Shown: positions 1 through 11,746 of the stretch, piece after piece
Layout of the letters: every line of letters starts with the position of its first letter
Position numbering within the stretch: position 1 is the first letter of the stretch
Source: Cryptomeria japonica
Lineage: Eukaryota > Streptophyta > Pinopsida > Cupressales > Cupressaceae
Reading direction: 5' to 3'
DNA: 64,000 nt
NCBI RefSeq assembly: GCF_030272615.1
Contig: NC_081414.1
Span: 762,109,648 to 762,173,647 of the forward strand
Program-made: the position numbers and the translations under genes
Notes under the pieces: generated by a model
Seen by the model: only the letters and a program-made list of their open reading frames with translations
The model's database searches: none
What the model was told of the DNA's origin: nothing

Positions 1-1537
1 TAAATAAAATAATTTTTTGGAGTAGACACCAAGATGTGAGTCTCATGGTAGGTAGAGTAAATCAAATAGTTAAGGAGACCCACAAGGCATGGGTAAAATT
101 CTTTGTAGATAAACTTGATTTTCTTTACTCAACTTATATTCCATCCTAAGTTTGGTATTCAAGACATCTCAGTTGATGATAAGGGGAAAGGTATATTAGG
201 TTTGGATTAGCCAATTTTGGAACAGAAACTAACAGAGGATATTTCTCCGATAGTATCACTTGTACATAATATAGAAAAAATGGTAGATAACATTGAAGCT
301 ATACATGATAAGAAGGATACACCAGAACAGAACATTCCAGATGTAGAGGTTATTGTTGTGGATACAGATAATAAACAGGTTGAGGATATTGAACCTCTGA
401 CAACAAATGTACATATAGAAGAGGCTAAGCTTGAGTAGGTTACTACATGAAGTGGCAAAGTCACCAGTGCCAGTTAGTTGGAGAGTCTAGTCATTCATTG
501 TTGGCACTTGGCTCATCTAGTCAAGTTGATTTTGGATAGAGGAATATTGAGTAACTGCAGTTTTGAATTGATGTTTGTTGCAACTCAGAAGTTAAGGAAG
601 GAAGGATCAGAAGACAAGCAAGTCATTGAGAAAGCCATTTCGGTTCTACAGCAGCTAGTTCTAGGATACACTAGTCCGATGCTAGGTCCTCTGGTAAGCT
701 TAAGAGTTTGACATAACACATTGCAAAAGAGTTTCAAAATATTCAACAGATATCAAACCGATAGTTAATAAAGAGGTACAATGTAGCAAGGAAGGTCACC
801 TGTGACAATATGATCACATCAGACAAGATCAAGATGACAGAGGAACTAACAAAGATTGATGAAGCTCTTAATCATTGTGGTTTTATATATAGGTCTTGTA
901 CTAACACTGGTAAACTTACAATTGACCTGGAGGTAAAAATAAAAGCAGTAAAGGCCTAGTTGGAACATCTAGCTAACGATTTTGATGGCACTTAGTCATT
1001 GACCAGTGCTATTGATTGTCAAATTTTGGTTACAGAATCAAAGATATCAGCCTTGGGGAAAGATATGGATAGATTAATCCGGCGAGCAAGGGAATTGAGA
1101 GGATTGGTTAGTGCCCGGTTGAACACTTTGTTACTTCATAAGTAGGAAAGTATAGAATTGATGAATAAACCCACACCAAAAAATCTAACAGATGAAGAAC
1201 TACATGCACACATTCTTAATGGGTTTGTATCTATTTTGCGAACATTGAAAACTAGTTGGGATACTTAGGATTTTTGAAGGTTGCTTACCCAGATATATTC
1301 AAGTACATCTAGATCCGGTAGACACATTTTAATTTCATTATTTCATTCATTTACCCCGACCTTTGTCATTGATGTCAAAGGGGGAGAGGTGTGAAAAATG
1401 TTAAGGGACATAAGAAGGAATGTATAGCTCAGGGGGAGCAGGGTTAGTTTTGGTCATCAGTTTTGGAGGAACCGAGACAACACTTCAGCGATCCATTTTT
1501 TCATATGAGTGTTGCCATCAATGCCAAAGGGGGAGAT
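1..1537 (+). mobile_element. 3' internal part of a copia-style LTR element, degenerate
   Basis: This stretch runs directly into a polypurine tract and LTR at 1538, so it is the 3' internal region of an LTR retroelement read on the plus strand; its 5' part lies outside the window. Open segments at 217-438 and 478-711, and pieces around 780-1260, read as charged, helix-prone protein with frame breaks. No integrase or reverse transcriptase motif is visible, so I cannot say whether this is an extra ORF or an eroded pol end. Purine-rich GGGGGAG tracts occur at about 1380 and 1530, as in many plant Ty1/copia elements. Confidence 0.5.
1523..1537 (+). other. polypurine tract of copia-style element
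   Basis: A run reading CCAAAGGGGGAGAT sits immediately before the TGTTGG start of the LTR at 1538. This is the usual plus-strand priming site arrangement. The same arrangement occurs on the minus strand at 63585-63600. Confidence 0.65.
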
Positions 1538-2360
1538 TGTTGGCAATTAACACTCATCCGGTTTAGTTGTGTTGTTATTGATGGAAACACACACAATTTT
1601 GGGTTGGAAAATTAATTGATACTCACTGGTATTCATGATTCGACAACCAGCAAACTAGGAACTGGTATATGAGGCTAACATAGGAGATTGATTTGGTAGG
1701 TTTACACAGCAGCAATCAACAGGATCAGTCATAAATTTTAATGCATTTTTTTTTGTCTAGGCCAACATGTAAATAAATTGTAATATCTTTGTAAGCCGAC
1801 ATAAGACATTTACGTTTGTGATTGGGAAGGGTATTTAAGTCAATCTGGTTAGGTTATTTTGAATATACACAGAGAAAAGGAATATATAGTGATATGATAT
1901 TGTGTGAGCGATGTTGATCGACTTAATGCAAATATAATATTATGTCATCGATCTTGATGATTGGTTTAGAGGTTTGGGATGGGAAGTAAGTTACTGGTAA
2001 TGGAGGACACAGTAAAAATCGGTACAGATAGTGCTTGAACCGAAACTCATCCAGCATAGTAGATGCATTCTCTGAGTTCATAATTTTGTTTGCAACTCCA
2101 TATTTGGTGTTTGTAGTCAATGAGGCTTCCTTTTGTGATGAGAAATGCACTCTAGGTTGTTGGCCTTCTTGCATGGGCAAGCCCTTATTGTAATATTTAT
2201 TCTTTTGGCTAGTGGATAGATATTATGGGTCACCAATTCCACTGTGGTTTTTCCTCTTTGAGGTTTTCTATGTATAAATCTCTGTGTTATGGTGTATGTT
2301 CTTGTGGTCGCTTCATTTCTATTTATTGTTATATTCTTTTATGGTTACCGGTTACTAACA
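1538..2360 (+). repeat. LTR of copia-style element (3' LTR)
   Basis: It begins TGTTGGCAATT right after the polypurine tract and probably ends at TTACTAACA near 2360, giving TG...CA termini. The middle (about 1760-1890) matches 34170-34290, with shared wording such as GACATAAG followed by a TTTAAGTCAATCTG-like stretch, and the tail (about 2030-2270) matches 34440-34688. The 3' boundary is inferred from the terminal CA only; no target duplication was verified. Confidence 0.6.
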
Positions 2361-4140
2361 TAATTTGTTAATAGGGGTAAAATTGATCTCACCAGTAGAA
2401 CACTGATGCAAACACACTAAGGCGGGTGCTAACCTAAGCATGGAATTGTACCACCCAGTTAAGGGTGTACAATTTATGACTCTGCAACTATATTTAAAAA
2501 AATCACACAAGGGAAAGTTGCAAGATTGGCTTAAAGATAAGGAGTTTTAGAGATCAATTTTTACTCTTGAAGCCCAAGCTCTATTAAATCCCTAATATCA
2601 AAATCTTAAGCAATCAAACATCAAGTGAAACATAGTTAAAATTTACAAAGCTATTAAGTTAGTCTATACATTGTGACATCCAATTTAAAGTCAATAAGTA
2701 TTAAAATCCAAGAAATTTAATGAAAACATTGTCAAATAAAATTTTAAGAAAGAAAAAATAATAAAAAATTATGGAGTTAGGTGGGACTTATATATTTCTA
2801 AGTCTAGAAACAAAAGTATATTACTGCTTCAAGTTCTCACATGGTTGAATAAATTATTTACAGTTAGAAAGTTGTCAAATTGTGCTTTTCGAGAAGACTT
2901 CAAAATCTAAAACCAAAAAATTCTATTGCTCATTTTCTCTTTCAAATATCATAGTATTAAGCAATCCCACAAGCTGTAATATTTAATAAATACACAATTC
3001 TATTATAGTTTCTTCTCTTGTAGGTATTAATATCAAGAGCTAGAGGTTGATGTATAAATTTGAAAGAGTGGTTTCACCATCCAATATAACATGATCCTGG
3101 GATGCCATTTTAGAAACTAACCTAAAATAGGTGGATATGGAGGATTTTAAGAAATGAATGTTTGAAGTTGTGTTCCTTCTAGAAAATTTCAATATATGAT
3201 GTATATAATAAGACATATTAATTAGTTGGCTTATCAATTTTGAAGGAAATCAATAAGGGGTGGATGCAACACCTAGAAAAACTATTTTCAACTCCAAAAT
3301 AAACTCAAGAAGACTTGCTCGCAACTTAAAAGAGATGATATGGCTATAGTACTAAGGAGACCAATGGAGCTTCTAGCCAACTCAAGTTTAGCACTTTAGA
3401 TGTTCTAATAGGAAACTACGATAATTAACAATAAAGATATGGTATGTTAGGGCCAACTAATCAACGAAACTCTCATGAGTAGATATCCAAGGTTCATATG
3501 CTAAAGAGTTTTGCATGACATCCTACTTAGTATAATCCTTGGCTAAAAAGGCTATCTATGTAGGCCTAATGAAGAAAGAAATAGTTAGAAGAGGAATTAG
3601 ACAAATGAAGATGTATGACTACTTTTATCAATAAAAAAATATACTCAATGATCCACTTTAAGAGGGTCCATGATATGTTTGTAACATATATGATAAGAAC
3701 CCTAGAAATCTACTTTATAAAATGCTATCACTAAATGCATCAAAGGTGATTCAAAATTATAGGAGCTAGTTCATATAGCTTCTTGGGTTCACATACATTA
3801 CATAATAAAAGATTTATTGGTGACCCTTATATACATCCCAAATACCCAACTTATACGATCAAGTTCTATAGCTCAAAAGCCAATTATATGAAATGCATAA
3901 ATTCTTAAGGTTGAAACACAAGGATAAAATGAAATTCCTAATCATTCTTAGAAGTAAAGGTGATCAACTATAAAATGAAAGTTTCAATTCGACTACAAAT
4001 ATGACTCAATCAGTAAATGACCAAATAGATATTGCAAGAACTTTAATCATCAAAGCAAAGAAATATGAAATAGAAGATCAAACATATAAGATGCTGTATT
4101 TACGTGAAGAACTCCTATGAAGATAAAACTCTAGAAAAAA
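2361..4140. other. AT-rich stretch, no gene recognised
   Basis: About 1.8 kb with no sustained reading frame. The segment 3280-4130 has coding-like wording broken by many stops and might be an old retroelement relic, but I could not match it to a family. Confidence 0.4.
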
Positions 4141-4176
4141 GAGAGGTCCAAGTCTATATTCTCTTAAAAGAATGTA

Positions 4177-4440
4177 CTACTCACAGAGCTCTCGCTCTAA
4201 GCTTCGTATCTCCTTGTGAAATTCATAGTTTAACTTGAAACTGTTGGCCTTCATAGCCAACTCCAGCATGTCTTTCTCAGCTCCGCCATAACGATTCAAT
4301 TTCATTTCATAAGCTTTCCATAAATCCAAGCTGTCAAATATACTCAACTGTTCCCTTATAGCTTCCATTGCTACTTGCATGGCCGCCTTTTCAGCTTCAA
4401 GAACCTCAATCCTCGTTTTCAATTGTGATAGATCTCCCAT
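4177..4440 (-). CDS. small coiled-coil protein, copy A
   Basis: Function unknown. The frame encodes about 87 residues from the ATG at 4440 to the stop at 4177. I chose this ATG because it aligns with an internal Met of the paralog at 41780-42094; the frame stays open upstream but without another ATG. Residues 1-40 form a heptad-like amphipathic helix with the core RIEVLEAEKA, followed by IFDSL and then a conserved RYGGAEKDMLELAMKAN segment. The paralog has IEVLEAEKAG and RYEGAEKGMVELAMKAN in the same order, and homology continues through the 5' leader and a TATA-like box. Conservation of both frame and promoter suggests a real gene. It could still be one exon of a larger gene or part of an unrecognised repeat. 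Confidence 0.55.
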   Translation of the reverse strand: MGDLSQLKTRIEVLEAEKAAMQVAMEAIREQLSIFDSLDLWKAYEMKLNRYGGAEKDMLELAMKANSFKLNYEFHKEIRSLERELCE

Positions 4441-4601
4441 CTCTCCGTTAAAATCGTTCAAACTTATATATTCACTGTTTAAAACAATTAAATTCTTCTA
4501 ATATCTGTACGTTGTTTCAACCAAGTGGGAATGAAACGTAAATTCTATAAGCCTTATTCTGTTCAAAGAAAATAATTGAGGATAGAAAAATTTCTTCCCT
4601 G

Positions 4602-4608
4602 TATATAA
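4602..4608 (-). promoter_or_regulatory. TATA-like box of copy A
   Basis: Read on the minus strand the site is TTTTATATAC, about 160 bases before the ATG at 4440. The same box, with the same flanking GACAGGG/GACAGAG-type context, lies at 42262-42268 before copy B. Confidence 0.4.
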
Positions 4609-4639
4609 AACCCTGTCAACGGTCGTATCCATCCAAACA

Positions 4640-5190
4640 AAATTGTTTCACATTAACAATGACGTTTACATCCTGTTCATGATTTATATGCTAATATCAC
4701 AGCTAAATTATCAAGGGCTAAACCATATGCAAATGTAGATTTTATTGTTATAAGTTAACGATGATTTAGAAAAGAATGTAAAGGAGAAATATTAAAAAAT
4801 TAATATAAAAACTAATAGTGTGTCGTTGGGAATTATGCATTATATGATTATAAAAATAAATTGTAAAAATAATGTTATATATATGTGAAATTTTTTATTA
4901 CGAAGAACATCATATCTTTGAAGATAATATGTTAGTTTGTATTAAAAATACTAAGCATAAAATACAAATTTAAAATAAGTATATAATAAAAATTTATTAG
5001 TAAATGATTTATGTTCTAAAACTATATAAATTAATTTAGTTTTAGTTTACTTATATTTTATGGAAAATATTAGCTATCTGAAATACTAAAAGTTATGAGA
5101 AAAAAATTGTTAACAAATATATAAAATGAAAAAGTTATTAGTTTGTCCCTCTTCATGGGATTAAGGATTTAATTCCACAAAGGTTGTTAG
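4640..5190. other. AT-rich upstream region, no gene seen
   Basis: The part up to about 4735 is shared with the region upstream of copy B (to about 42370), with wording such as AACAATGACGTTTACA. Beyond that it is simple AT-rich sequence with no feature I can name. Confidence 0.4.
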
Positions 5191-5202
5191 GGCTATGAAC
5201 TC

Positions 5203-5544
5203 TTGAATGGTTGGATCAAAATGAACTTTGATGGCGCATCTACAAGCAACCAAAGTCAATTTGGGACTAGTTCTATCTTCAAATATGGAGATGGAAGGGT
5301 GATTGTGATTGTGAGCTTTCCATTGCCTATGGGAACCGATATTGAAGTAGAAAAGTACGCTATTTGGCTTGTTCTAGAAGTGGGACTAAAAAGAGGAATT
5401 AAAAGAATCTTTGTAGAACGAGATTCTCTTATTATAGTAAATGCTTTAAGACTGAGACAAATTTCAATTGGAAGCTTTGAAGTATCCTGGGGGAATATCA
5501 AAGCCTTTTGGATGAATTCAAATAATCTATTCAAATGGCCATGA
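5203..5544 (+). pseudogene. RNase H domain fragment from a plant LINE
   Basis: The 113-residue frame starts WIKMNFDGAS and continues with a G-rich strand, VEKYAIWLVLEVGLKRGI, then VERDSLIIVNAL. This is the order of the RVT_3-type RNase H fold at the C-terminus of some plant non-LTR retrotransposons: first Asp in NFDGAS, the Glu/Ala helix, and the ExDS strand. No reverse transcriptase is visible upstream and the frame ends early at 5544, so it is an isolated dead fragment. The 5611-5805 frame downstream is not recognisable. Confidence 0.6.
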
Positions 5545-8500
5545 GTATAGGAAGCCCAATTGAGAGGTTCGCGTGTTGTTGAATGAAGTGATTGGCATGA
5601 TTTTTGCCAAATGAGCCTTGTTTCATTGGAGAGGAGTATAAAAAATAATCAGTTAGCGAGGAGTTTTAATATCCTTCTATGTGAGCATAATAAAGTGATG
5701 GCTAGGGGTGTGAAAAGTACTCTTGAAAGTCGAGTTTATAGTGTCCCCATTAGTAATATTGCTAGGGACCATCCTACCAATATAGCATTCTTCCTATATT
5801 TGTAGTAGATCAATGGTTGGTCTGTGCTTCTCTTGGTAGAATTGATTGAGCCTAACAAGTTCCTCTATGAAAATCTAAGGTGGATAGCCTTCCATAGGGT
5901 CATTATGAACTTGTAGCTTAGAAGGATCTTCAAAATTAAGTCATCAACTATGTTAGAGGTGATTCATATGGTGTTGGGCTAATTTTTTTTTTCTGTACAT
6001 GGAATGATACAAGGTGAACACTATTATCTCCTCCCATCTCATTGCAGTGATGCTCGACCCAGGCAAGGAGAATTCCACTATGAAATGAGTGGTGGAAAGC
6101 CTTATTCACTCAAAATGGTGTGTTAGGCTTAATGTGTTGTTGAATTGTGAAGTGTTGGATGATGGGGTCCACAATAATATGAGCATGTAGGAGGCAACAG
6201 TCTATCCCTCTAGTGGCAAATGAATCCCCTTCTTGATTGACACATTTGGTGAGAATGTGGAGAAACACAAGGCAAGAGAATGTTGAGGGTGAATTTTTAA
6301 ATAATATTATATATATAGTCCCAAAGATGTCACAAACATGTTTGAATACACTAAAGGAGCTAAAGTAGGACTAGGAACACAAAAACACTAAAAAGAATCA
6401 GTGATGAAGTCTGTAAAATGACTCCTCTAGACACAAGATGGCACTAACATGTGAAATGAGGGGATGGGAAGGGATACAACCACCTTACCAACACCATAAT
6501 CTCCATCCCTAAGACAAAATGTGAAAGGATATGGAATTGTGACACTTTTTCACTTTTGCAAGACTTTACAGGACATCCTGAAAAGCCTCAAATGGACGTG
6601 GAATGACTCAAAACAACATGAGATTTCACAAGAAGGTATGAAAACCTCAATAGAGAAATTTAACACCCTTTGAGATGACTTAAAATACAAGTTCATTTTA
6701 AAAGACAAATAAGATTCCCATTTATTAATCGATAGTGCAAAGTTGAAATTTAAGGAAAGAATGCATGCCAACTCATGCTCGATACAAAAACTGACACACG
6801 TAAACTATATTAATGCATTCCACTATAATTTTATTAGAATACCATTCTTAGAGAAGATCCAATATATAGTTGATACATCATTACATAGTTTAGGATTTAA
6901 ATATTCTTAATCATAAATTATAAAAATTGAAATTAATTTACAAGAATGAAAGAGGGAGGACAAGAATGTGTCTAAATTTGACTCTAATGCCCAAGTATCT
7001 AATCATAAATGATAGTTATACATGCCACCCAACAATGTGTAACCTATAGGTCCGCCCCACTAAGCTATTGAGATAATTATACAACCCATTCACTGAAATA
7101 ATGTTCATACAAAAGAAGAGATAGACTTACATATACCACTCATGGAGTATACATGCCAAAAATGATCATAGAGTAAAGAATAAAATGAGAAAGAAAATAA
7201 TATCTCTTGGGTGGTACTTGAACTAAAAGGACTTAGATTCTAAAGTGTCAATTAGGGAGTGTGATCACACAAACTTGAAGGGATAGCTACACTTCGAGCC
7301 TAACATCCTCTCATATAGATGAAAATGCACAATCATACAAGTCCAACATTCCATGAGTGTGCATTTCTCACTGAGCCATTCTTAGCCCATAGAAGTGCTC
7401 AAGGCATACAAGGGGCATCCAATTATTTTGATTAATTTTTTACCCATGTTTTATAATTTATCACTTGATTAAATAAATCATCGTGCTATGATCAAGCATA
7501 TAGGCCACTTTGGGTCAGGGACACATTAAGAACCACTCCGCAAAACACTCTAGTACTTAATCCTAAAGCTCATCCCATTTTCCATGAACAAGAAATAACA
7601 AATACAACAATGAAATATCACATTTGCACTACTAGTTACATAATATGCACAATACTTAATTGTTAATAACCACATGATATGAGATCTAGAATGATCAAAA
7701 TTTAAAATTTCACATGCTAATTGCATCCTTCCACATTACAGTTTATCAAAAAATATTATAAATCTCACTTTTTCCTCTTTTCCAAACATTCTCAATAAAA
7801 ACTAGCAAATAGTATTTTCCACCATGAAAATAGCTTGAAGAACATAAAAATTTTACAATCTAAATCTCAAAATACTCTTTTGGTATCTATTCACCGAATG
7901 CTTGATATTGATAGTAAAATACTCAATTTTTCCATTCAATTAAAATTTTGGCACAATAACATTCTAAATGCATTATTTATAAACATTGCTCAAACCTAAT
8001 AAATCACTAATTTAAATTAATTGCTTCCAACTAAAGAAATGACTCATATCCCGAGTCAATCCATTTACAACCATTCAAAATTGAAAAGGAGAAGGAACAA
8101 TGAAGAATTTAAGCTTCTATATAAAAAATGCCCAAAAACAATATAATTAAATTTATTTTAATACACCAAATGCAAGAACGAATCCAAGGAGTAGAAAACA
8201 CACTTCCCCAATCCTAATCCAATAAAAATATTCTAACAAAGTTTCTTCCACATTTCACCCCACAATCACCATTTGAAAATTCAAACATAGGGAGGGTTTT
8301 GAGTGTTTAAAAACTTAAAAAATAACTAAGTATTAAAATTGAGCTTTTTTTTTTTATAAAAACCTATTAATATTTTATCTTTTTGAAAAATAATTAAATA
8401 AATTATTTCTTTATTTCTCCATTTTCACTATGAAATTAATATTAAAATGGATACATATAAGATATATTTAGCTTCCCAAATATCAAATTATGAATTAAAA

Positions 8501-8637
8501 CCATTAAAATCCATTTTCACATTAAAATTGATGACAAAAAGCAATTAAAGGACCCTAAGGTATTCAGGATGTATTGGCAAAATATTTTGTAATTTTTAAT
8601 TTTCATCATTATTCATAATGCATTCATAAGGGGTACT
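5545..8637. other. AT-rich stretch, no gene recognised
   Basis: About 3.1 kb of AT-rich sequence with only short, broken frames. No repeat boundary, RNA gene or protein motif was seen. Confidence 0.4.
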
Positions 8638-9395
8638 GATGAGTTAAAGTAGCATTAGTAAAAGTGGGTTGTGAACACACTTATTTAATATTGATTTTTC
8701 CACTTATAGACATCTAGAAAAAGATATCTAATAGATTAATGAAGTAGATAAAGAGTTATCTATGGGATTATCCAAGTGGGAACATGGAAGAGGCAACAAG
8801 TGTTTCTTGGTATCCCGTCATTTATTACATTTAATGTAATGCTTATCTTGCAATAATGGGTTCCCAAGTTTGACAGAAAGTATTGGAAGCTAAACTAATG
8901 CCTTTTTGTGTTCCATGGAGGTACTCCAAGGGTTATGGGCATGATAAATGGAAAGCCTCTTTTTGGAATGTTTATTGGTGGTTTTGGAGCTCTTGACATT
9001 TTATAAATTTAACTTTTAGATGTAGATTTTATATGTAATAGTTGAATATAAATTTCGCTATGGGAACAAAGGATGGATGGGAGGAATAAGGAGGTTGTTG
9101 ATATGTACATATCTTCTTCTATGGAGGAGGAAATTAGGAGAATGAATTTGATTTTATTGTAAGAACTTTTTATTGCTAATAATGCAAGCTCGTCCTCTGT
9201 TTTTGGTGGAGTTTTTTTCCACAAGGGTTTCTCCACATAAATCATGTGTTACGTGTGGATATATTAAAGAAACTTAATTTTTTGATTTGTATATGATTTT
9301 TAGATTTTCATATGACATCTATCCAAACCTTGGATCACATTCTTTAATTATTTTATTAGATAGAGATTGATCTTCATAATCTTTTGTATTAGAGC
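8638..9395 (+). repeat. probable copia-type LTR plus primer-binding site
   Basis: The stretch begins TGATGAG and near its end has the U5-like phrase GGGTTTCTCCACATAAATC, characteristic of some plant copia LTRs. At 9384-9395 the sequence TTGTATTAGAGC differs at two positions from the common plant initiator-Met primer-binding site TGGTATCAGAGC. Sequence after 9395 resembles the start of an internal region but shows no usable frame. The LTR ends are approximate and no partner LTR was found. Confidence 0.4.
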
Positions 9396-10072
9396 TTAAG
9401 GTTACTGGTTCTAGGTATTGCTCTATTTTTAGTTTATGATCTTGGAAAGCTTATGAGAATCATTTAGAAGGAATTAAAGGTTGTTGCAATTATTTTGGAA
9501 CTGCAATTAATGTTTTTTGAGTTAACTTCGTTTTGCATATTTGTGATATTGAGAACCATGACTGTTATCAATGTGATCCATGTCGGACAATTGAAGCTAA
9601 TGTTTATGAATCTTATTGGAGTTGGTTATGATATGGTAACTTGGAGAGATCTTATTTTATAATATGTGTCTATCCACTTATTTTACAATTCAACGCTGAA
9701 GAACACAACTGCTGAAGATGAAGCAACTAAAGTGACTAGCTAATGAAGAACATTAATGGTGAAGATCAAATGACTGAAGCAATTGGTGTACGAATGCTAC
9801 ATATATATCCTTAGAGGACTCGCTTTCATTTCAATTTTGAGCTATATCCATTTTACTCTTACATTTAACTTCTGAAGTAAGTAAGTCTTTGCCAATCCTC
9901 GGCATATTTACCGGACTTTTTTCTAAGCGAATTGAACCACGCTTGTGCTTTAACGCCTCAACAGGACTTGGATTTGTGGTTCCATGATCGAATCCTAGGG
10001 CACGACATTATTGATAAGATCGATTTCATTCTATTAGCTTTCTTATAACAGATTGATTATGCATTAGGTATA
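9396..10072. other. non-coding stretch, possible decayed internal or LTR sequence
   Basis: There is no open frame. The sequence may continue the copia-like element that begins at 8638, but the evidence ends near 9660. Confidence 0.3.
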
Positions 10073-10077
10073 TTCTG

Positions 10078-10270
10078 TGTTATAAAAATATATAAAATAT
10101 TATTTTATTCTCATGTAAAACTAGGTTTTACATTTGATATGCATTTCATAAAGTGGTGGAGATGGTAGAAAGCAGTTAAATAGTGTTTAACAGTGCAAAA
10201 ACTACTTTTCTAACTGTCTACCCTAACCAATGTGATACATTTCCTAACAATGTAATATATTATACTAACA
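10078..10270 (-). repeat. LTR of small copia element (3' LTR of the element)
   Basis: This copy begins TGTTATAAAAATA and ends ACTAACA on the plus strand. The polypurine tract (plus strand ATCCCCCCCTATT, 10271-10283) adjoins its inner side, which sets the element's orientation. Confidence 0.75.
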
Positions 10271-11551
10271 ATCCCCCCCTATTACATTGTTCTTATAAAG
10301 TTTACCCAAAAACCCCCTCTTAAGCCTTACATAATAAAAATTGCTGATTACAGAATATATATAGACACATTTTGTGAAAAAATTCTTTAAAGAAACAAAT
10401 TATGAATCAAGTTTAGCTCTAACAAGTTGTCTCCTAACCTCCTAAAGGTGTAGCCTCTATCTGATATCCCAAATTATTCAACAACAATCCATACTGAGCC
10501 CTCCAACCACATGGCTTCATCAAGTTGCTTGATAAACAGCCTCGTACTACTAGACAACCATCCGTATTGAGATTTACACTGATATTTACACCAAACACCT
10601 TACCTGTCTCCAAAAATAAACTTCACAATACATGTATCTTAGAATATGCCAACAACAACAAGGAAAAAAAAAAAAAAATTCTTCTCAAGCAAAACACCAT
10701 CTCAAAGCCAGAAGCTAACTTGAGATGATGGAATCCTCCATCCTCCGATACCACCAACCTCCAATAAAGTGAAGACTTATAGCACTTCTCTAGAATCACT
10801 AAGGGAATCATAAATAATAACTTGATCATATGTTGAATCCCCATTCTCAACATAAGAAATGTTTTCTTGATTGATTTTATCTTTGAACTTTCCTTTAAGA
10901 ACATCTTTAGCTCGACTTTTACACAACCAAACTCTATGAACTTTTTTGTTGCAATAGAAATGCTTAATGTCTTCATTACTTGTGCTTGATCTTTTATTAT
11001 GATTTTGAACATATAATGCATTTTCCAGTTGAGAAACCTAAATCTTGTCTATATGTTCTCTTTTCTTCTGCTAAAAGGGTTGAAATCATATCTTCTAAAC
11101 TCTGGGAGGTTATTTGGCTAAGTGTAAAAACAATATTATTGTATTAGAGATTTCAAACTACTTATATGACTTGATATTTTGATTCCATTTTCTATTTTGA
11201 ACCCAAACAATTTATTGAGATTATCCCAAATATTTGTTGATGATGTATCCAAATCTATATGATGTAATTTTTAATTAGAAAGAACAAGACCAAAAATAGC
11301 TTTGGCTTTATCATCTTTGTTATCCCACTCTAATAATTGAGATGGGTAGGTTTCATTTCTTTTCCACTCATTATATCAACCACAATCTCCATAATGAAAT
11401 ATCCCTTTTATTTTTCTAATTACTTCAATAAAATTGCAATATTTGTTTAGTCACAAAGATTGTTTGCTATTCTCTCACACCATTTTCACAGGCACATAAA
11501 TATATGCACAACTTCAAATACTCATTGCATATTGACACGCGTTTAGGGAGA

Positions 11552-11567
11552 CCGCTCTCATATCAGT
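11552..11567 (-). other. degenerate initiator-Met primer-binding site
   Basis: On the minus strand the sequence next to the right LTR reads TGATATGAGAGCGG, a near match (two differences over the core 12 bases) to the plant tRNA-iMet complementary site TGGTATCAGAGC. Confidence 0.6.
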
Positions 11568-11741
11568 TGTTATAAAAATACATAAAATATTCCAATATTC
11601 TTTTATTCCCATGTAAAAATTAAATTTGATATGCATTTTATAAAGTGGTGGAGAAGCAGTTAAATAGTTTAACCGTCAAAGCTACCTCTCTAACTGTCTA
11701 CCCTAATCAGTGTAATACATTTACTAACAATGTAATAAACA
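11568..11741 (-). repeat. LTR of small copia element (5' LTR of the element)
   Basis: It is shorter than its partner because of small deletions but has the same termini (TGTTATAAAAATA...AATAAACA) and shares blocks such as AACTGTCTACCCTAA. It is followed by TTCTG, the copy of the target site before 10078. Confidence 0.75.
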
Positions 11742-11746
11742 TTCTG

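Larger units (their letters stand above)
10078..11741 (-). mobile_element. small gag-only Ty1/copia-like retrotransposon
   Basis: This is a complete short LTR element on the minus strand. It has two LTRs (10078-10270 and 11568-11741), a G-rich polypurine tract next to the left LTR, a degenerate initiator-Met primer-binding site next to the right LTR, and a 5-bp duplication TTCTG at 10073-10077 and 11742-11746. The interior is only about 1.3 kb and holds decayed gag: a TNIWDNLNKLFG-like segment near 11225-11265 (minus) and a zinc-knuckle relic HFYCNKKVHRVWLC near 10920-10965 (minus) whose first Cys is lost. No protease, integrase or reverse transcriptase is present, so mobilisation would have needed an autonomous copia partner. 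Confidence 0.75.
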
